Shown: piece by piece, positions 1 to 11,164 of the stretch
How positions within the stretch are numbered: position 1 is the first letter of the stretch
Layout of the letters: each line of letters opens with the position of its first letter
NCBI GenBank assembly: GCA_016271365.2
Contig: JADMNL010000023.1
Location: 610,728,001 to 610,792,000 of the forward strand
DNA: 64,000 nt
Reading direction: 5' to 3'
DNA from: Neoceratodus forsteri
Taxonomy: Eukaryota; Chordata; Ceratodontiformes; Ceratodontidae
The notes under the pieces: generated by a model
Database searches by the model: none
Seen by the model: the letters and a program-made list of their open reading frames with translations, nothing else
What the model was told of the DNA's origin: nothing
Translations under genes and position numbers: made by a program

Positions 1-1050
1 AGACCTATCCCCCCCCCCAACCCATACTGCCTCACCCACATACTTGGTGCAGAGCTCATTTTATGTGCCCTTACTCTGTCCTACCCATGCTTGAAGACCT
101 CCACATTCTTGGCGCCCAACACCTCAGCAGACAGACTGCTCCATGGCTCCACCACCCTTTTGATAAAGTACTACTTCCTCAAGTCCCCCTTCAAGCTCCC
201 CCCTTCAGTTTCCATTCATGTCAACATGTCTCTGAGCTGGTGCTCCTATAACTCCCTGTGATGTACTTAGTTTATGTTCTTCAGAAACTTGAAAGTCTCT
301 ATCATATCCCACCCTCTCCCTTCTGGCCTTCAGCAAGTACATGTTCAGTGCTCTCAGATGCTTCGCATAGATGTCCCACTGCATGCCCCCAATCATCTTT
401 GTCACCCTTCTTTGAACCACCTCAAGCTTCTCCTTATCCTGTCTGAGGTGAGGGCTCCTGAACTCGACATCATATTCCATATCTGGCATTACCAAGGATC
501 AATAAAGTGTGAGACTTACCTTGTTCATTCTACTGTCTATATCCCTCTCTATACACCCTCACATTCTGCTTGCTTTGCTGTAGGCTTTGTTCCACTTGCT
601 GGACAGTTTACGGTATCACAGATAATGAGTCTCAGGTCCCACTCTTCTGATGTGGTACTAAGATTAATCACATTTAGCCAGTGCTTTGTCCTGACATACC
701 TTTTCCCTAGGTGCATCACCTTACACTTCTTGGCATTGAACATCAATTGCCACACATTTGGCCATCTGTCCAGCCTTTGGAGGTTGTGTTTTAGTACCCT
801 GACTCCCTTGATGCTATCCACCCTTCTGCATAGTTTAGTGTCATTAACAAAGGGGGTAGTCTTACCCTGGATTCCTTCACCAACGTCACTAATGAACACG
901 TTGAAAAGGCCTGGGCCCAGGACCAATCCTTGTAGTACCCCACTTGTGACTTTCCCCTCCATCAACAAAACCCCATTGATAACAATCCTCTGTTGCCTAC
1001 TATTGAGGCAGTTTCCCACAAATCTGACTATATCTCTTGCTGTCCAAGGC
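1..1050 (-). mobile_element. CR1-like LINE fragment, second half of ORF2 reverse transcriptase
   Basis: Reading right to left, 1019-549 encodes the later palm and thumb of a CR1-type reverse transcriptase. The motif that is usually GVPQGS reads GVLQG, and the catalytic FADDTK box reads FVNDTK, so the first Asp of the active-site pair is lost. Further left, 495-205 encodes the C-terminal CR1 block (PHLRQDKEKLEVVQRR). Frame breaks separate the blocks. The copy is 5' truncated at about 1050, where an unrelated duplicated segment begins. No clear 3' terminal octamer is visible at the window edge, so the last part may lie outside. It is clearly dead. Family assignment rests on conserved LINE motifs and on likeness to the better copies at 50-59 kb. 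Confidence 0.85.
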
Positions 1051-1679
1051 TATAAAAAGTGATACTTCCAATTGTCTAACCAGGTGAGACACACTAAGCT
1101 GAAAGCTTGTTTACAGATGCAACTTGTGAGCACAGGGAAGTTAATTGACTTGCTCAGGGTCACGCAGTATGCAAGTGGGGGCTGTGGGATTCAAACCCAG
1201 GTCTCTAGATTTGCATCTCAGAGCCTTAAACCACTGCACCATACTGCTTCCCCATGATACTTGTTTGAGGACAGATCTATTTTGTTGTTGAGAATCAAAG
1301 AAAATTCAAGTTTAATTTGATTTTGTTGTTTTTTTACTGGAATTTCACTGTAACGCTAAAACATTAAAGCAGTTGCTTTACACAGACACAAAAATAGTTA
1401 CTTCTCTTGTTGACAGTGCTGATTCAGAAAATGCTCATGAGGAAAGAAATAAGCAAGAACATGAAAGAAATTTCAGAATAAAAGAAATCTTGTCCATTCA
1501 TATTAGTTTATTAATTATAAAAATGATGATATTTAATTAATGGTTAAAACATGAGCAACCATTTCAAGTTAAGATTAAATACCAGGAATGCAGTGCAATA
1601 AAAACCAGGACTGGGATGTTGACACTCCACAGTATACACTGTTCAGAAAAGAACATAGCCCAGTAAGTGAAAAAGGGAT
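1051..1679. repeat. Copy 1 of a local direct duplication (interrupted by a SINE)
   Basis: The sequence beginning AAAAAGTGATACTT and ending near TGAAAAAGGG reappears at 2676-3661 in the same orientation, with scattered substitutions and small indels. Removing the SINE at 1068-1254 makes the two copies collinear over about 440 bases. It is A/T-rich with no coding potential that I recognise. It may be a dispersed repeat family or a local tandem duplication. Terminal TG...CA ends typical of LTRs are not evident. Confidence 0.8.
1068..1254 (-). mobile_element. tRNA-derived MIR/CORE-like SINE, copy A
   Basis: On the minus strand this begins with a tRNA-like head. It has an A-box-like GTGCAGTGGTTTAAGG and a B-box GGTTTGAATCCC (1186-1197). 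A CORE/MIR-like segment with GAGCAAGTCAATTAAC follows, then a tail GCTTAGTGTGTCTCACCTGG. It is flanked by the direct repeat TGATACTT (1060-1067 and 1255-1262). The uninterrupted site is preserved in the duplicate near 2684, which proves insertion. Same family as 1973-2156 and 36704-36888. Confidence 0.85.
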
Positions 1680-1972
1680 AAAACATTCTTTAGATATATA
1701 CTACTGTTAAAAACAACTTGGCCCCAAATCTTTGGGGAAACCCAGTGTGTGCTCCCTTGCTCCATTATCTCCCATTACTCTTAGTTGTGCCCCAGGGCCC
1801 CACTACTTGGCTGGATCAAGGGACACAAGTTGAAATGGTCACGCAGACATTCCCGTCACTTGAGTGTCACTGTGACTATGCAGTTTGGGGTGGGACTTGT
1901 GTAAGAGTATCCACTTGCAAAGCACTCCAAATAATCCCCAGGAATTAAATGTAAGGAAAATGGTGAGTTCTA
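1680..1972. other. Spacer without recognised features
   Basis: Non-repetitive sequence between duplication copy 1 and SINE copy B. Short open frames here show no recognisable protein motif. Confidence 0.5.
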
Positions 1973-2156
1973 GGGAGTCAGAATAGTGTAGTGGTTAAGG
2001 GCGCTGAGCTTTAAAACTGGAGACCTGGGTTTGAATCACATTAGCCCACACCTGCATACTGTGTGACTCTGAGCAAGTCATTTAACTTCCTTTTGCTCCC
2101 AGGCTGCACCTGGAAACAAGCTCTGGCTTAGTGTGCCTTTCTGGGTTAAACAATTT
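1973..2156 (+). mobile_element. tRNA-derived MIR/CORE-like SINE, copy B
   Basis: Head TAGTGTAGTGGTTAAGG (A-box-like) and GGTTTGAATCA (B-box, 2028-2038) are followed by ACTGTGTGACTCTGAGCAAG, the part most like the MIR/CORE-SINE core. The tail runs GGCTTAGTGTGCC...TTAAACAATT. I see no convincing target-site duplication, so the insertion is probably older than copy A. Confidence 0.85.
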
Positions 2157-2675
2157 CCCCTTCATTTTCCTTAAACAGGATTTACAGTAAGTGACTCCCT
2201 CATGGTCAAATGATGGCTTCCCACTGGGACCCAGAAATGCATCCCCAATACCTCCTTTAGAAAGTTCTACCACCTACAGTACAGAATGCTTTCTGTGTCT
2301 GCGCAGTAAAGCTGTTTTCATTTTCAGAATGCTGCTATGGGATCTAAAGCACAGGAGCTTGAAATAAAAAAATGTATATCAGCCATCTTCTGAGAATAGA
2401 GCTCTAAAGCAGAAACAAGGTGAACTATTTCATTCATACAAAGTCATCTTATTCTATAATGTATTGATGTTTATTTTGTCCGTTAAATGGTATCACAGGT
2501 TTGATGGGTTTGAATGTATTTTGAATTTTTGCAGTTCACTTTGGTTTACAAGTTTTGTGGCATTTATTAAACCCCATGTTATAGTCCATTTGCTGAATGT
2601 CAAAGGAAAAAAGTTACGATTCTACCTCAGGGAATCAAATTTCTTAAACAACTGCTTCATGAAACTAGAGCAAAT
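2157..2675. other. Spacer without recognised features
   Basis: A/T-rich sequence between SINE copy B and duplication copy 2. An open frame at 2464-2679 has no recognisable domain and an unremarkable composition, so I do not call a gene. Confidence 0.5.
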
Positions 2676-3661
2676 CTAAAAAGTGATACTTGTTTGAGGA
2701 CAGACTCCTTGTTTTTTTGAGAATCAAAGAAAAATCAAGTTTAATTTGATTTTGCTGTGTATTGGTTTTTTACTGGGATTTCACTGTAATGCTAAAACAT
2801 TAATGTGGTTGCTTTACACAGACACAAAAACAGTTACTTCTCTTGTTTGCAGCGCTAATTCAGAAAATGCTCCAGAGTAAAGAAATAAGCAAGAACTTGA
2901 AAGAAATACATTTCTTTTTTTTTCCCTATTTATATTTTTTCTGGGCCCTGCCTACAGCCAGACATCTGCCCCGTTATGGACCCTCACGGCTGAGGTTCCC
3001 CCACATTATCTGCTCTCATGGGACCCCCTGGATTGCCCCCAAGGCAGGGTGGTGGCACCGAGCCCTAAGGTGCCACTAATGATGGGATAGGGTGGGAGTT
3101 GGCCTGGGGGAGCCAAGTACAGCGGGGGACGGGCTTCATAGAGGCAGCAGGCAGGCAGGTTTTTTCCTGTTTGTGGGGGCGGGAATGTACAATGACACCA
3201 GCATCTGTTCTGCCCCCTGTGTTCCTTGTTGGTGCCATCTGCTGTGGAACCCCAGGCCTCTGCCAGGGGTCCCCCGTGCACTGGCAACATCCCATGCCCT
3301 CCCCCTTGAGAAGGAGAGCAGTCCATAGGACGCTCAATCCAACTCCCCCACCGGCTGGCACTCCGACGACCCAGGTCCATTTCCGAATCTGGGTCACCCA
3401 CATTGCAAGCAGAAATCCAACCACTGCACTGACGGGCCATCATAAAGAAATACATTTCTAAATAAAAGGAATCTTGTCCATGCTTATCAGCTTATTGATA
3501 AATTATAAAAAAGATGATTTTTAATTAACAGTTAAAACATGAACAACCATTTCAAGTTAAGATTCACAACCAGTAATGCAGTGCAATGAAAACCAGGACT
3601 AGGATGTAGTCATACCTCGGTATACACTGTTCAGAAAAGACTGGGTAGGTAAAAAAGGGGT
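2676..3661. repeat. Copy 2 of the local direct duplication (interrupted by a SINE)
   Basis: Collinear with 1051-1679 once the insertion at 2916-3443 is removed. It keeps the empty site AAAAAGTGATACTTGTTTGAGG that copy 1 lost to SINE A. In turn copy 1 shows the region where the 2916-3443 element inserted here. The right edge passes directly into a CR1 endonuclease fragment. Confidence 0.8.
2916..3443 (-). mobile_element. Composite ~530-bp SINE-like retroposon with poly(A) and 16-bp TSD
   Basis: The insert is bounded by a perfect 16-base direct repeat AAAGAAATACATTTCT (2900-2915 and 3444-3459). On the minus strand it starts with a tRNA-like head: CAGTGCAGTGGTTGGA as A-box region (3417-3432) and GACCCAGATTCGGAA as B-box region (3381-3395). 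A GC-rich body of about 400 bases follows, and it ends in an A-rich tail (plus-strand poly-T at 2916-2923). Perfect duplications suggest one of the youngest insertions in this part. Overlapping open frames of 119-149 codons are by-products of the GC-rich body and show no domain. Confidence 0.8.
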
Positions 3662-4100
3662 GAGGAGTGGCTCTTTATGTCAGGGAAAACATAAAAGCTA
3701 CAGAACTACAGGGAGAGCAGGGAGGAGCTGAGGTACTGTGGGTTGCCCTGTAGACATGGTGGGGAGCCACTACTGACACAAGAGTGATCTACAGACCTGC
3801 AGCACAAGGGGGAGAGGCGGATAAAGATATGAAGGAAGCTATCCAATGGATGTCAGGTAAATGGGATGTGTTGTTTGTAGGGGACTTCAATCTACCAGAC
3901 ATGAATTGGAGCCTATCAGATGCTGCAACAAACAGAAGTAAGGACATCCTGCACTCCCTACAAAGGGCATTCCTCAGGCAACTAGTTAAGGAACCCACTC
4001 ATGGTGGGGGGACACTGGACCTGGTATTGACAAATGGGAACAATGTTGCTGATGTTATATTGGGTGGCCTCCTGGGGACCAGTGATCACTGTATGGTGTG
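3662..4100 (+). mobile_element. CR1-like LINE fragment, ORF2 endonuclease
   Basis: The plus-strand frame encodes the central and late part of a CR1 APE-type endonuclease. It includes VIYRPPA-like VIYRPAAQGG, the LFVGDFNLPDMNW box, LDLVLTNG and the LGTSDH catalytic box. Both ends are truncated. The left end abuts duplication copy 2. The right end dissolves after the SDH box, near 4100, into TG/CA-rich Harbinger-like sequence. It is a different copy from the CR1 at the window start. Confidence 0.8.
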
Positions 4101-4271
4101 GCTCAATGTGTGTCAATGTATGGTGTGGTTTAACAGTCTCCTTCATTGGATCCAGGGATAGTGTGGCTACTGTTGCCCATGGGCCCTCATCTGTGGCATG
4201 CAGCTTTCTGTGCTCCATTACAGTTGCCTCCTTCATGCATCTCTTCTAGTTATGGAAGCTCTGTACCACTA

Positions 4272-4424
4272 CTACATGTCTGTTCCATGTGCCAACAGTA
4301 TTCGTATCTTGTTCCAGGCCTGCTGGACACAGGCATCAGTGCTTTTTCTGCGGGACATGACATCTTCCCTGGCCTTGTAGGCTTGTGCCAGCATCTGCAG
4401 CTCCTCTGCACTGAAGCAGTGGGC
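4272..4424 (-). pseudogene. Myb/SANT-like domain remnant (Harbinger companion gene)
   Basis: The minus-strand frame reads AHCFSAEELQMLAQAY, then a basic stretch (MSRRKSTDACVQQAW) and a stop at 4272-4274. The FSAEEL...L helix, the RRKST turn and the AW...I helix are the pattern of the DNA-binding modules encoded beside Harbinger transposases. The codon just upstream is TGA where a CGA arginine would fit, which suggests methylation decay. There is no start codon or splice context that I can defend. Assignment is from pattern only. Confidence 0.4.
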
Positions 4425-6356
4425 TCACATTCTGTCAGTATCCTTCATGGTACCTGCCAGACAAGAGGGGTGCAAGACAAGTGACCAGGGAGTACAGACA
4501 GCAGCCCACAGCTGAAATGATCACAGGTTGTCCTCTCTCACACCATGGACATGTTGTGGTAATGTGCACCCTCCCACAGCACTAGGTCCACAAAACCAGG
4601 CCTGCTATGTGTGCACCTGGCTGTTGAGTTGCTCACAGACAGGCAGGGATGGACAGAAGTATGGGACCATGTACTCTTTGGCCTCCTAAACAGAAGGGGG
4701 ATGGGCCCATGTACTCTTGGGCTTCCTGGACAGACACATGTCTGTGGGGGGTGACCCCACCAGCAGGGTGCAGAATGGAGGAAGACCCACTTTCAGACAT
4801 GGCAACAGCACAACTAGTTGGTGAGGGCACCAGAACAATACACTGCCATATGCAACAGTACAGCTGCAACATTATACGCACAGGGTACAATACACGGGTG
4901 TTCCAAGGCCTCTGTCCCAGCATGACCCCAGCACCTTGCTAGCAGGCCCACCACCACCATCATGCATCCACAGGTAGGTCACTAGGTGATGGATAACACC
5001 CCCAATGTACACACAACGTCTAGTCACTGTGATGCAACAGGCTACTGCCACAGCATATTCCCTGTAGCAGGGCCCCCTCAACTGCACAGTATATTCTGTA
5101 AAGTACAAGGCAAGGAACACATGCCCATGAACAATGTATCCACAGTGGTACAATGCCTTCATGGGAATATCGCTCACAATGTCTACCACAGCAGAACATG
5201 GAAGGTTTCAGAACACAGCAGAACCTGGCCTAGAGACACAGGCATCACAACCATACCACTGCACTATGCACTCCAGTGCTAAGTTGCACATGTTCTGTGT
5301 TCCCTTGATGTGTACAGCATGGTCTATGGCCACATGCAGGTTCTGTTGTCACATTGAGCCCCTGCATAGCTATGGTGATGATAGCCTGTTCTGTGGCTCC
5401 AGGGCCATGTGCATGAGATGACACTGAGTAGACTTGCTACATCCACCTATTACATACTGTGCTCACAGAGCTACCAGGATTCCTATCCATTACAGGGCGT
5501 CACACGTGTCGACATGGACATAAGTGCCATACAGCTGCATTGCTACCATTGGACAGTAGAGAATGGTGGCTAGCATAAACATGAATGTCCACTACATGAA
5601 CACATGTACAGTGATCTGGAGTTTGGTGACATTGGTGGAACAGTCTGAGAGCACCAGACATGCCACATGCATCTGGGGGACATGCTGAGACTGATGCATA
5701 CACACAGTCCACTGCATGCACCTCTAGGGCTAGAGTATTCCACAGATTACTTACCTCTGTTTGCCTGCAGTTTCCCCTGTGCTGTCTAGGTGGTGCATTG
5801 TGCTCCCTTAAATAGTCCAGGTGTAATTTGGCATGCAAATGTATGCAGCACAGCCTGTAATGACATGATAAAATGACTGTTTGCCCAAGGACTGCCAATG
5901 AACTAATTTGCATAACCTGGCTAAATATTGCAGGATTGTCTGCCGCACTAACCAGTTTTGTTCCTTCTCATGTAATTGTGCACCACAATTGAGTGCACGC
6001 CCTATGGCCCTTGTGCAAGCATGATGATGTGTCCCACCTATGATGCCATTGGGCTGCACAGCAATGCACACAGCAGCCTGCAAAGGAGTGTAATGCTGTG
6101 CAATGGGGTGCATGTGCCGCATGCACATGCACCTAATGTGCATGTGCCATCCCATGCTGGCTGCATGCCACTGGTCCTGCTTCCTTTGCCAGATGTGCAT
6201 GTTGCACAGCACACTGACACATTGCATAGTCCTACCAATGCACTGTATTGTGCCAAAGTGGCACAGGCCCTGCAACAGGAAGTAGCATGGCAGTAGTTTG
6301 TATAACTGATATGAGGCAGTAGCAATAAATGGTCAATGATGCCGGGTAGTATTGCA

Positions 6357-6566
6357 GCGTGATTACAGGTGGTCCTCGGTCGAGGTACTGAACCTAGTGG
6401 ACCCTGTAGTAGCCAGGAAGAAGGAACTGCTGGGTGAGGCATCAGGGGCAGACAGGCCCCAGTGCATGGTCTGGGCCTTGGTGCGCTGTCACCTGACCTG
6501 CACAATGGAGATCACCTGCACTGGGGACAATTGTCACCACCACTTCAGAGACATTAGCAGAGGGAG
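6357..6566 (+). pseudogene. Myb/SANT-like exon of a Harbinger companion gene
   Basis: This open block is flanked by a plausible acceptor (TATTGCAG, ending 6356) and donor (AG|GTGAGC at 6566/6567). No in-frame ATG lies upstream, so it is probably an internal exon or one that lost its start. It encodes YRWSSVEVLNLVDPVVARKK, then VWALVR...GDNCHHHFRDI. The tryptophan pattern and the final NC.H.FRDI helix are very like the module at 17160-17399 (NWSQ...VWQGI...GEQCHHRYGDL). Both are trihelix/Myb-type. Its 3' exon may be 14494-14692, beyond the nested insertions. Confidence 0.55.
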
Positions 6567-7200
6567 GTGAGCAGGCTGCATGAACTGTAGGCAATGGTCA
6601 CTACTGGCACTGTGCCATGACCATGAAGGAATGGCTGGGTACCAGGCCTGTATGTGTACAAGCAGGGGTGTAGACCTGTGGCATGGTAAACTATGTTAGG
6701 TCATTCCCCCATCATATGCTGTACTCTCCACATGTGCACCCTCAGTGTTCACTTGGGTACACAGGAACATGTCCCACAAGATTGCCCATGAGATATATAC
6801 TGCTGGGCAGCCTCCTCCACCCATGGGCAGCCTATCTGATCTGTAAATGACCAGATCCATCATGGATGCCTGAGTGGTGAACTGTCTGTCTCCACACAGT
6901 GAGGGCCAGCACATGGACATGGTGGCAGGGTCATGAGTTAGATGGTCATTTGCATAGTGGCACCGCTCTGCTTGTAAGAATGGAGAGCTGCCTATGGGTA
7001 CCCTAGCATGTCACTGCCTGTCACTACATACCACTGGGATGATGCACTCATGCGTCATACATGTGACTTTCCTGGATGCTGTACCCAGCAGGATGGAGAG
7101 CCATCCTATGGTTATGTCATACATAGTGTACTTGGCATACCGCATGACTACGGGACTGCATAAGCTTGCTACTGCATGGAGTGCAGCATGTGTGCACAGG

Positions 7201-7620
7201 GGCTAACCATGTAGAGGACACTGTGCAGCCACACACTATGACACTGTGGGCCCCGGGTGGTTATGCCAGTATGCACCATCATCCTTTTGGTGTGTCACCT
7301 GCTGCACCATACATATCCATGTAATTGATGCCCACACTATTATGTACCTGTTTAAAGTGCCTACCCAGAGCATCCTGTGGATCTCCACTATAAATAGCTC
7401 AGACATGTTCCTGAATCCTGCTTTTGTGAGATCTTTTTGCTGTACGCACATATGCCAAATTGCACTTACACCAGGCCAAATATGTAACAAATGGCATTTT
7501 ATAATTAACATAATGGTTAATGGGAAAATGTTGTGTTGTTACCAGATGTACAAAACAAGGGCAAGTGACTGCAAATTTACAAATCTTACAATTCTGACAT
7601 TTTTGAAAAGTTTTAGGAAC
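7201..7620 (-). mobile_element. Penelope-like element, 3' part: GIY-YIG endonuclease remnant
   Basis: Minus-strand frames between 7620 and about 7236 encode a Cys-rich approach (KCQNCKICKFAVTCPC). The GIY-YIG-type block follows (LAWCKCNLAYVRTAKRSHKS), then SRIQEHV and a later segment with the family pattern ITWICMVQQ...DGAYWHNH. The Tyr-Val pair and following basic helix correspond to the YVG..R core of Penelope-like elements, with the Gly replaced. A frameshift separates the blocks. This is continuous with 11939-12620 once the Tc1 insertion is removed. Confidence 0.75.
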
Positions 7621-7766
7621 TACACTACCGGTCAAAAGTTTTAGAACACCCCCATTTTTCCAGTTTTTATTGAAATTTACACAGGTTAATGTCTCAATGT
7701 ACTCTGAAATTAAAGCATAGAACAAATAAACAATTGGAGATAAAAAAGAAATCATAGAATCATTTT

Positions 7767-10700
7767 ACATAGAAACATAGAAGTTGACGGCAGATAAGGA
7801 CCGCAAGGCCCATCCAGTCTGCCCATTTCTTTTTCTACCTTATAAATGTGCCATCGGCCTTTGCTCTGTCAGTGACCTATCTATTCATAGTCATTTGTAT
7901 TGCTCCCTTATGCCTATCCCATGCCTGTTTGAAGCCCTGCACTGTATTCATAGCCACCACTTCTTGTGGTAAGCCATTCCATGCATCTACCACCCTTTCT
8001 GTGAAAAAGAATTTCCTCACATTCCCCCTTAATCGGCCTCCCTCTAATCTCATGCTGTGTCCTCTTGTCCTGCTATTTTTCTTATATTTAAACATGTTAG
8101 ACTCTTTCACCTTGTTTATGCCCTTAAGGTGTTTAAATGTCTCGATCATATCACCTCTCTCCCGCCTTTGCTCAAGGGTATACATATTGAGCTCCATTAA
8201 TCTGTCCTCATATATCTTCTGATGCAGTCCCTGCACCATTTTGGTTGCCCTTTCTGACTGCCTCAATTTGGTTAATGTCCTTGTGAAGGTGTGGCTCCAA
8301 TACTGCACGCAGTACCCAGATGGGGCCTAACTAATGTCTTGTACAGAGGGATTATTACCTCCCTCTTACGACTTGTGATACCCCTACTAATACACCCTAA
8401 CACCCCCCAGCCTTACCTACTGCTTTAGAGGTCTGCTTGGATGATTTTAGGTCATCAGTGATGATGATGCCCAAGTCTCTTTCTTCCTTTGTGACTGCTA
8501 GCAACTCCCTCCCAGCCTATAAGTGGCTTCAGGGTTTCTCTTCCTATGTGCATGATTTTGCACTTTTGCATTAAACCCAGTTGCCACTCTTCTGACCATT
8601 CTGCTAGTTTATCCAGATCTCTTCTCATTCTGCCCACCCCATCTGGATCATCTACTCTGTTGCAGATCTTGGTGTCATCTGCAAACAGACAAGCTTACCC
8701 TCAGTCCATCTGCAGGTCACTAATGAAGATGTTGAATAGGACTGGCCCCAGGACTGATCCCTGAGGTACCCACTTGTGACTTGCATCTCTTCTGACTGTA
8801 TACCATTTACCACCACTCTCTGTTTTCTGCCAGTCAACCAGTTTTCCACCCAGTTGACCAACTTCTGACCCACCCCGAGCCTACCTAGCTTATTTATCAA
8901 TCTTCTATGTGGAACAGTGTCAAAAGCTTTGCTGAAGTCAAGGTAGGCGACATCAACTGCTCCCCCTTGGTCCACCACTCTGGTTACCCAGTCAAAGAAA
9001 TCTATGAGATTAGTTTGACAGGACCTTCCTTTGTAAACCCATGCTGTCTTGGATCCTGTGCCCCTATGGATTCCAGGTGTTGCACTATCCTTTCCTTAAG
9101 GAGTGCCTCCATAATCTTGCCCACTACTGAGGTAAGACTGACCGTCTGTAGTTCCCCGCCTCCTCCCTGCTACCACTCTTGTGGAGGGATCACATGAGCC
9201 TTCTCCAGTCTTCTGGGACCTCTCCTGTGCTCAGAGACTCACTAAACAATTCTGCTAATGGCTCTGCTAGTTCCTCCTTAGCTCCTTAAGTACCCTGGGA
9301 TGTATGCCATCAGGTCCCATTGCCTTATCCACCCTGAGCTTAGCAAGCTCTTGTAGGACCCTTTCTTTTGTGAAGGGAGTAGTGCTCACCTCCTCCCCTG
9401 TGTCCATGATGCTGAGCTGTGGGCCCTGCCCTACCTTCTCTTCAGTAAATACTGAGCAAAGTATCTATTTAGGATAGATGCCTTTACAGGGTCCTCCTCC
9501 TCACATGCTCCCTTTTCTCCATTAAGCTTAGCAATACCCCTCTGGACTTTCTCCTTTCACTAATGTATCTATAGAAAGTCTTGTCACCTTCTTTACTGTT
9601 CGTGCTAGTGTTTCCTCAGTTTGGGACTTTGCCTGCCTTACTGCCTTACCTGCTTCCCTTAGGGCAGTTTGGTATGCCTCCTCATCTTCATCCCGCTGTG
9701 TTCCTTATATTTTCTGAAGGCCAGCCTTTGGCTCTGACCTTTCTGCTACTGTATTTGAGAACCAAAGTGGTTTCTTCTTCTTTTGCACTTCCTTTTCTGT
9801 CTAACACAATGGGATGTTGCTTCAAGTATTGTATCCTTAATGCTTGCCCACTTTGCCTGTACCTCCTCACCTGTGTTTCTTTTGCCAGGGCTAGCTTAAC
9901 TCTGTTGGCCATCTTATCAAAGTCAGCTCCTCTGAAGTCCCATATTTTTGCTTTGAATGGGATGATTTAGATGTAGTAGCCAATTGAACCATACCATGTG
10001 ATGGTCACTGGCCCCAGGTGACCTTCTACTGGAGATCTGTGATCCCTTCTTGTTAGTCAGTACTAGATCTAGGATAGCCCTGTCTCTTGTGGGTTGCTGT
10101 ACCAGTTGTTTGAGGCCCCCTGCAGGGAATCCACTATGAGTCTAGTTCTGGCAGATGTTCCTGCTGGTATTGACCAATCTGTATCTGGCATGTTGAAGTC
10201 TCCCATTATCAGAACCTCCCTTTAGCTGTCATGTTTTGTATATCTTCTAACAGTAATGTGTCTATGTCCTCCCTCTGGTCTGGGGGCCTGTAGACAACCC
10301 CAGTTCTTATGGCTGTCCCATTTCCTGTTTCCAGGGTGACCCACAGTTGTTCTGGCTCCTTATGTGTATTCTGAATTTCTGTAGCTTTGATATTTTCATT
10401 AACATACAGGCCACCCCTCCCCTTTTGCACCTCGTCCTTCTGAACAATACATAGCCAGGTACTGAAGTCTCCAAGTGGTTACTGGTAAACCACGCCTCAC
10501 TAATTGCTACTATGTCCAGTTTAGCCTCTGACATAATTGCCTGCAGGTCTGGGATCTTATTTCCCAGGCTGTGAGCATTTGTGTACATGATTTTCCATTG
10601 GCCAGATTTTGGTGTGTTAGTTGTTGGGTGAAGTTTGGCATTACCCCTGTGCATCGTATGGGGAGACAAACCTTTTTTCTTACCTGGTGATGCAAATGAA

Positions 10701-11155
10701 CGGCAAACACGCTGAATTCCTGTTTGACCACTAGCTGAGGGGGGAGGGGTGTTCTTCCCATTTGACGATGGGTGCTGCACCCTCTCCCCATTTGCTAGTT
10801 TAAATATTCTGCAAAGACGTCAAACTTCTGCCCCAATGCACTGACTCTCTTTAGTCAGATGCAGTCCATCAAATTTAAAGAACTTTCGCTCCCAGAACTG
10901 TTGCCAGTTCCTACAAATCTGTGTCCTTTTCCTGGCACCAGTCCTTGAGCCACGTGTTTAGCTCCCTATCTCCCTTCTTCTGACCTTCCGTCCATCTGCT
11001 CCCTTCTCCCAGACTGGCAGGATCTCAGAGAAGGAGATGCCGGACGAAATAGATGCTAGTTTGTCACCCAGCCTAGTCAGGTGTTCCTTGGTCTCCACAA
11101 CTGACCGGCTGGCGAGATCATTAGTCCCTATGTGTACTAGGACATCAATGTTTTT
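7767..11155 (-). mobile_element. CR1 LINE, 5'-truncated in ORF1, inserted in the Tc1 element
   Basis: The left (3') end is ACATAGAAACATAGAA next to GACGGCAGATAAGGACC, the terminal CR1 octamer-type repeat and conserved 3' UTR. Going right on the minus strand come the C-terminal block (8308-7877, VVDAWNGLPQEVV), the RT with the motif DFSKAFDTVPHRRL (about 8978-8652) and LADDT-type remnants. The endonuclease follows (10780-10209: ANGK...NAHSLGNKI, AISEAWFTSN, VVYRPPDQ), then the ORF1 esterase (11164-10958: VHIGTNDLA). Many stops and frameshifts break it. It is about 3.4 kb and truncated inside the esterase. Confidence 0.9.
10958..11155 (-). pseudogene. CR1 ORF1 SGNH-esterase fragment
   Basis: Residues IDVLVHIGTNDLA contain the conserved block III GxND of SGNH hydrolases. 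They are followed by LTRLGDKLASISSGISFSEILPVW, matching the ORF1 proteins at 51.1 kb and 58.2-58.6 kb. The N-terminal GDS serine block is missing because the element is 5' truncated here, and a stop cuts the C-terminal DGxH block from this frame. Confidence 0.75.
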
Positions 11156-11164
11156 GTTTAACAA

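Larger units (their letters stand above)
4101..7200. mobile_element. Harbinger-like TG/CA-rich DNA, left part of an interrupted element
   Basis: About 3 kb of CpG-poor, TG/CA-rich sequence whose base character matches the Harbinger block at 15-21.8 kb. It contains two Myb/SANT-like coding remnants (4272-4424 minus, 6357-6566 plus). I cannot find terminal inverted repeats or a transposase in this part. A Penelope-like element begins near 7200, and similar DNA resumes at about 12620. I infer one element split by the nest, but two separate elements are possible. Confidence 0.55.

Noticed and set aside
1186..1197. Possible tRNA gene (B-box GGTTTGAATCCC)
   Set aside because: The sequence belongs to a SINE with a CORE segment and LINE-like tail; no cloverleaf with an acceptor stem is present. 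The same holds for 2028 and 36756.
2082..2273. Small minus-strand open frame (63 codons)
   Set aside because: It overlaps SINE copy B on the opposite strand and has no domain; it is a chance frame.
1051..3661. LTR retrotransposon with 440-bp LTRs
   Set aside because: The direct repeats lack TG...CA ends, and the ~1 kb between them has no gag or pol motif, primer-binding site or polypurine tract that I can see.
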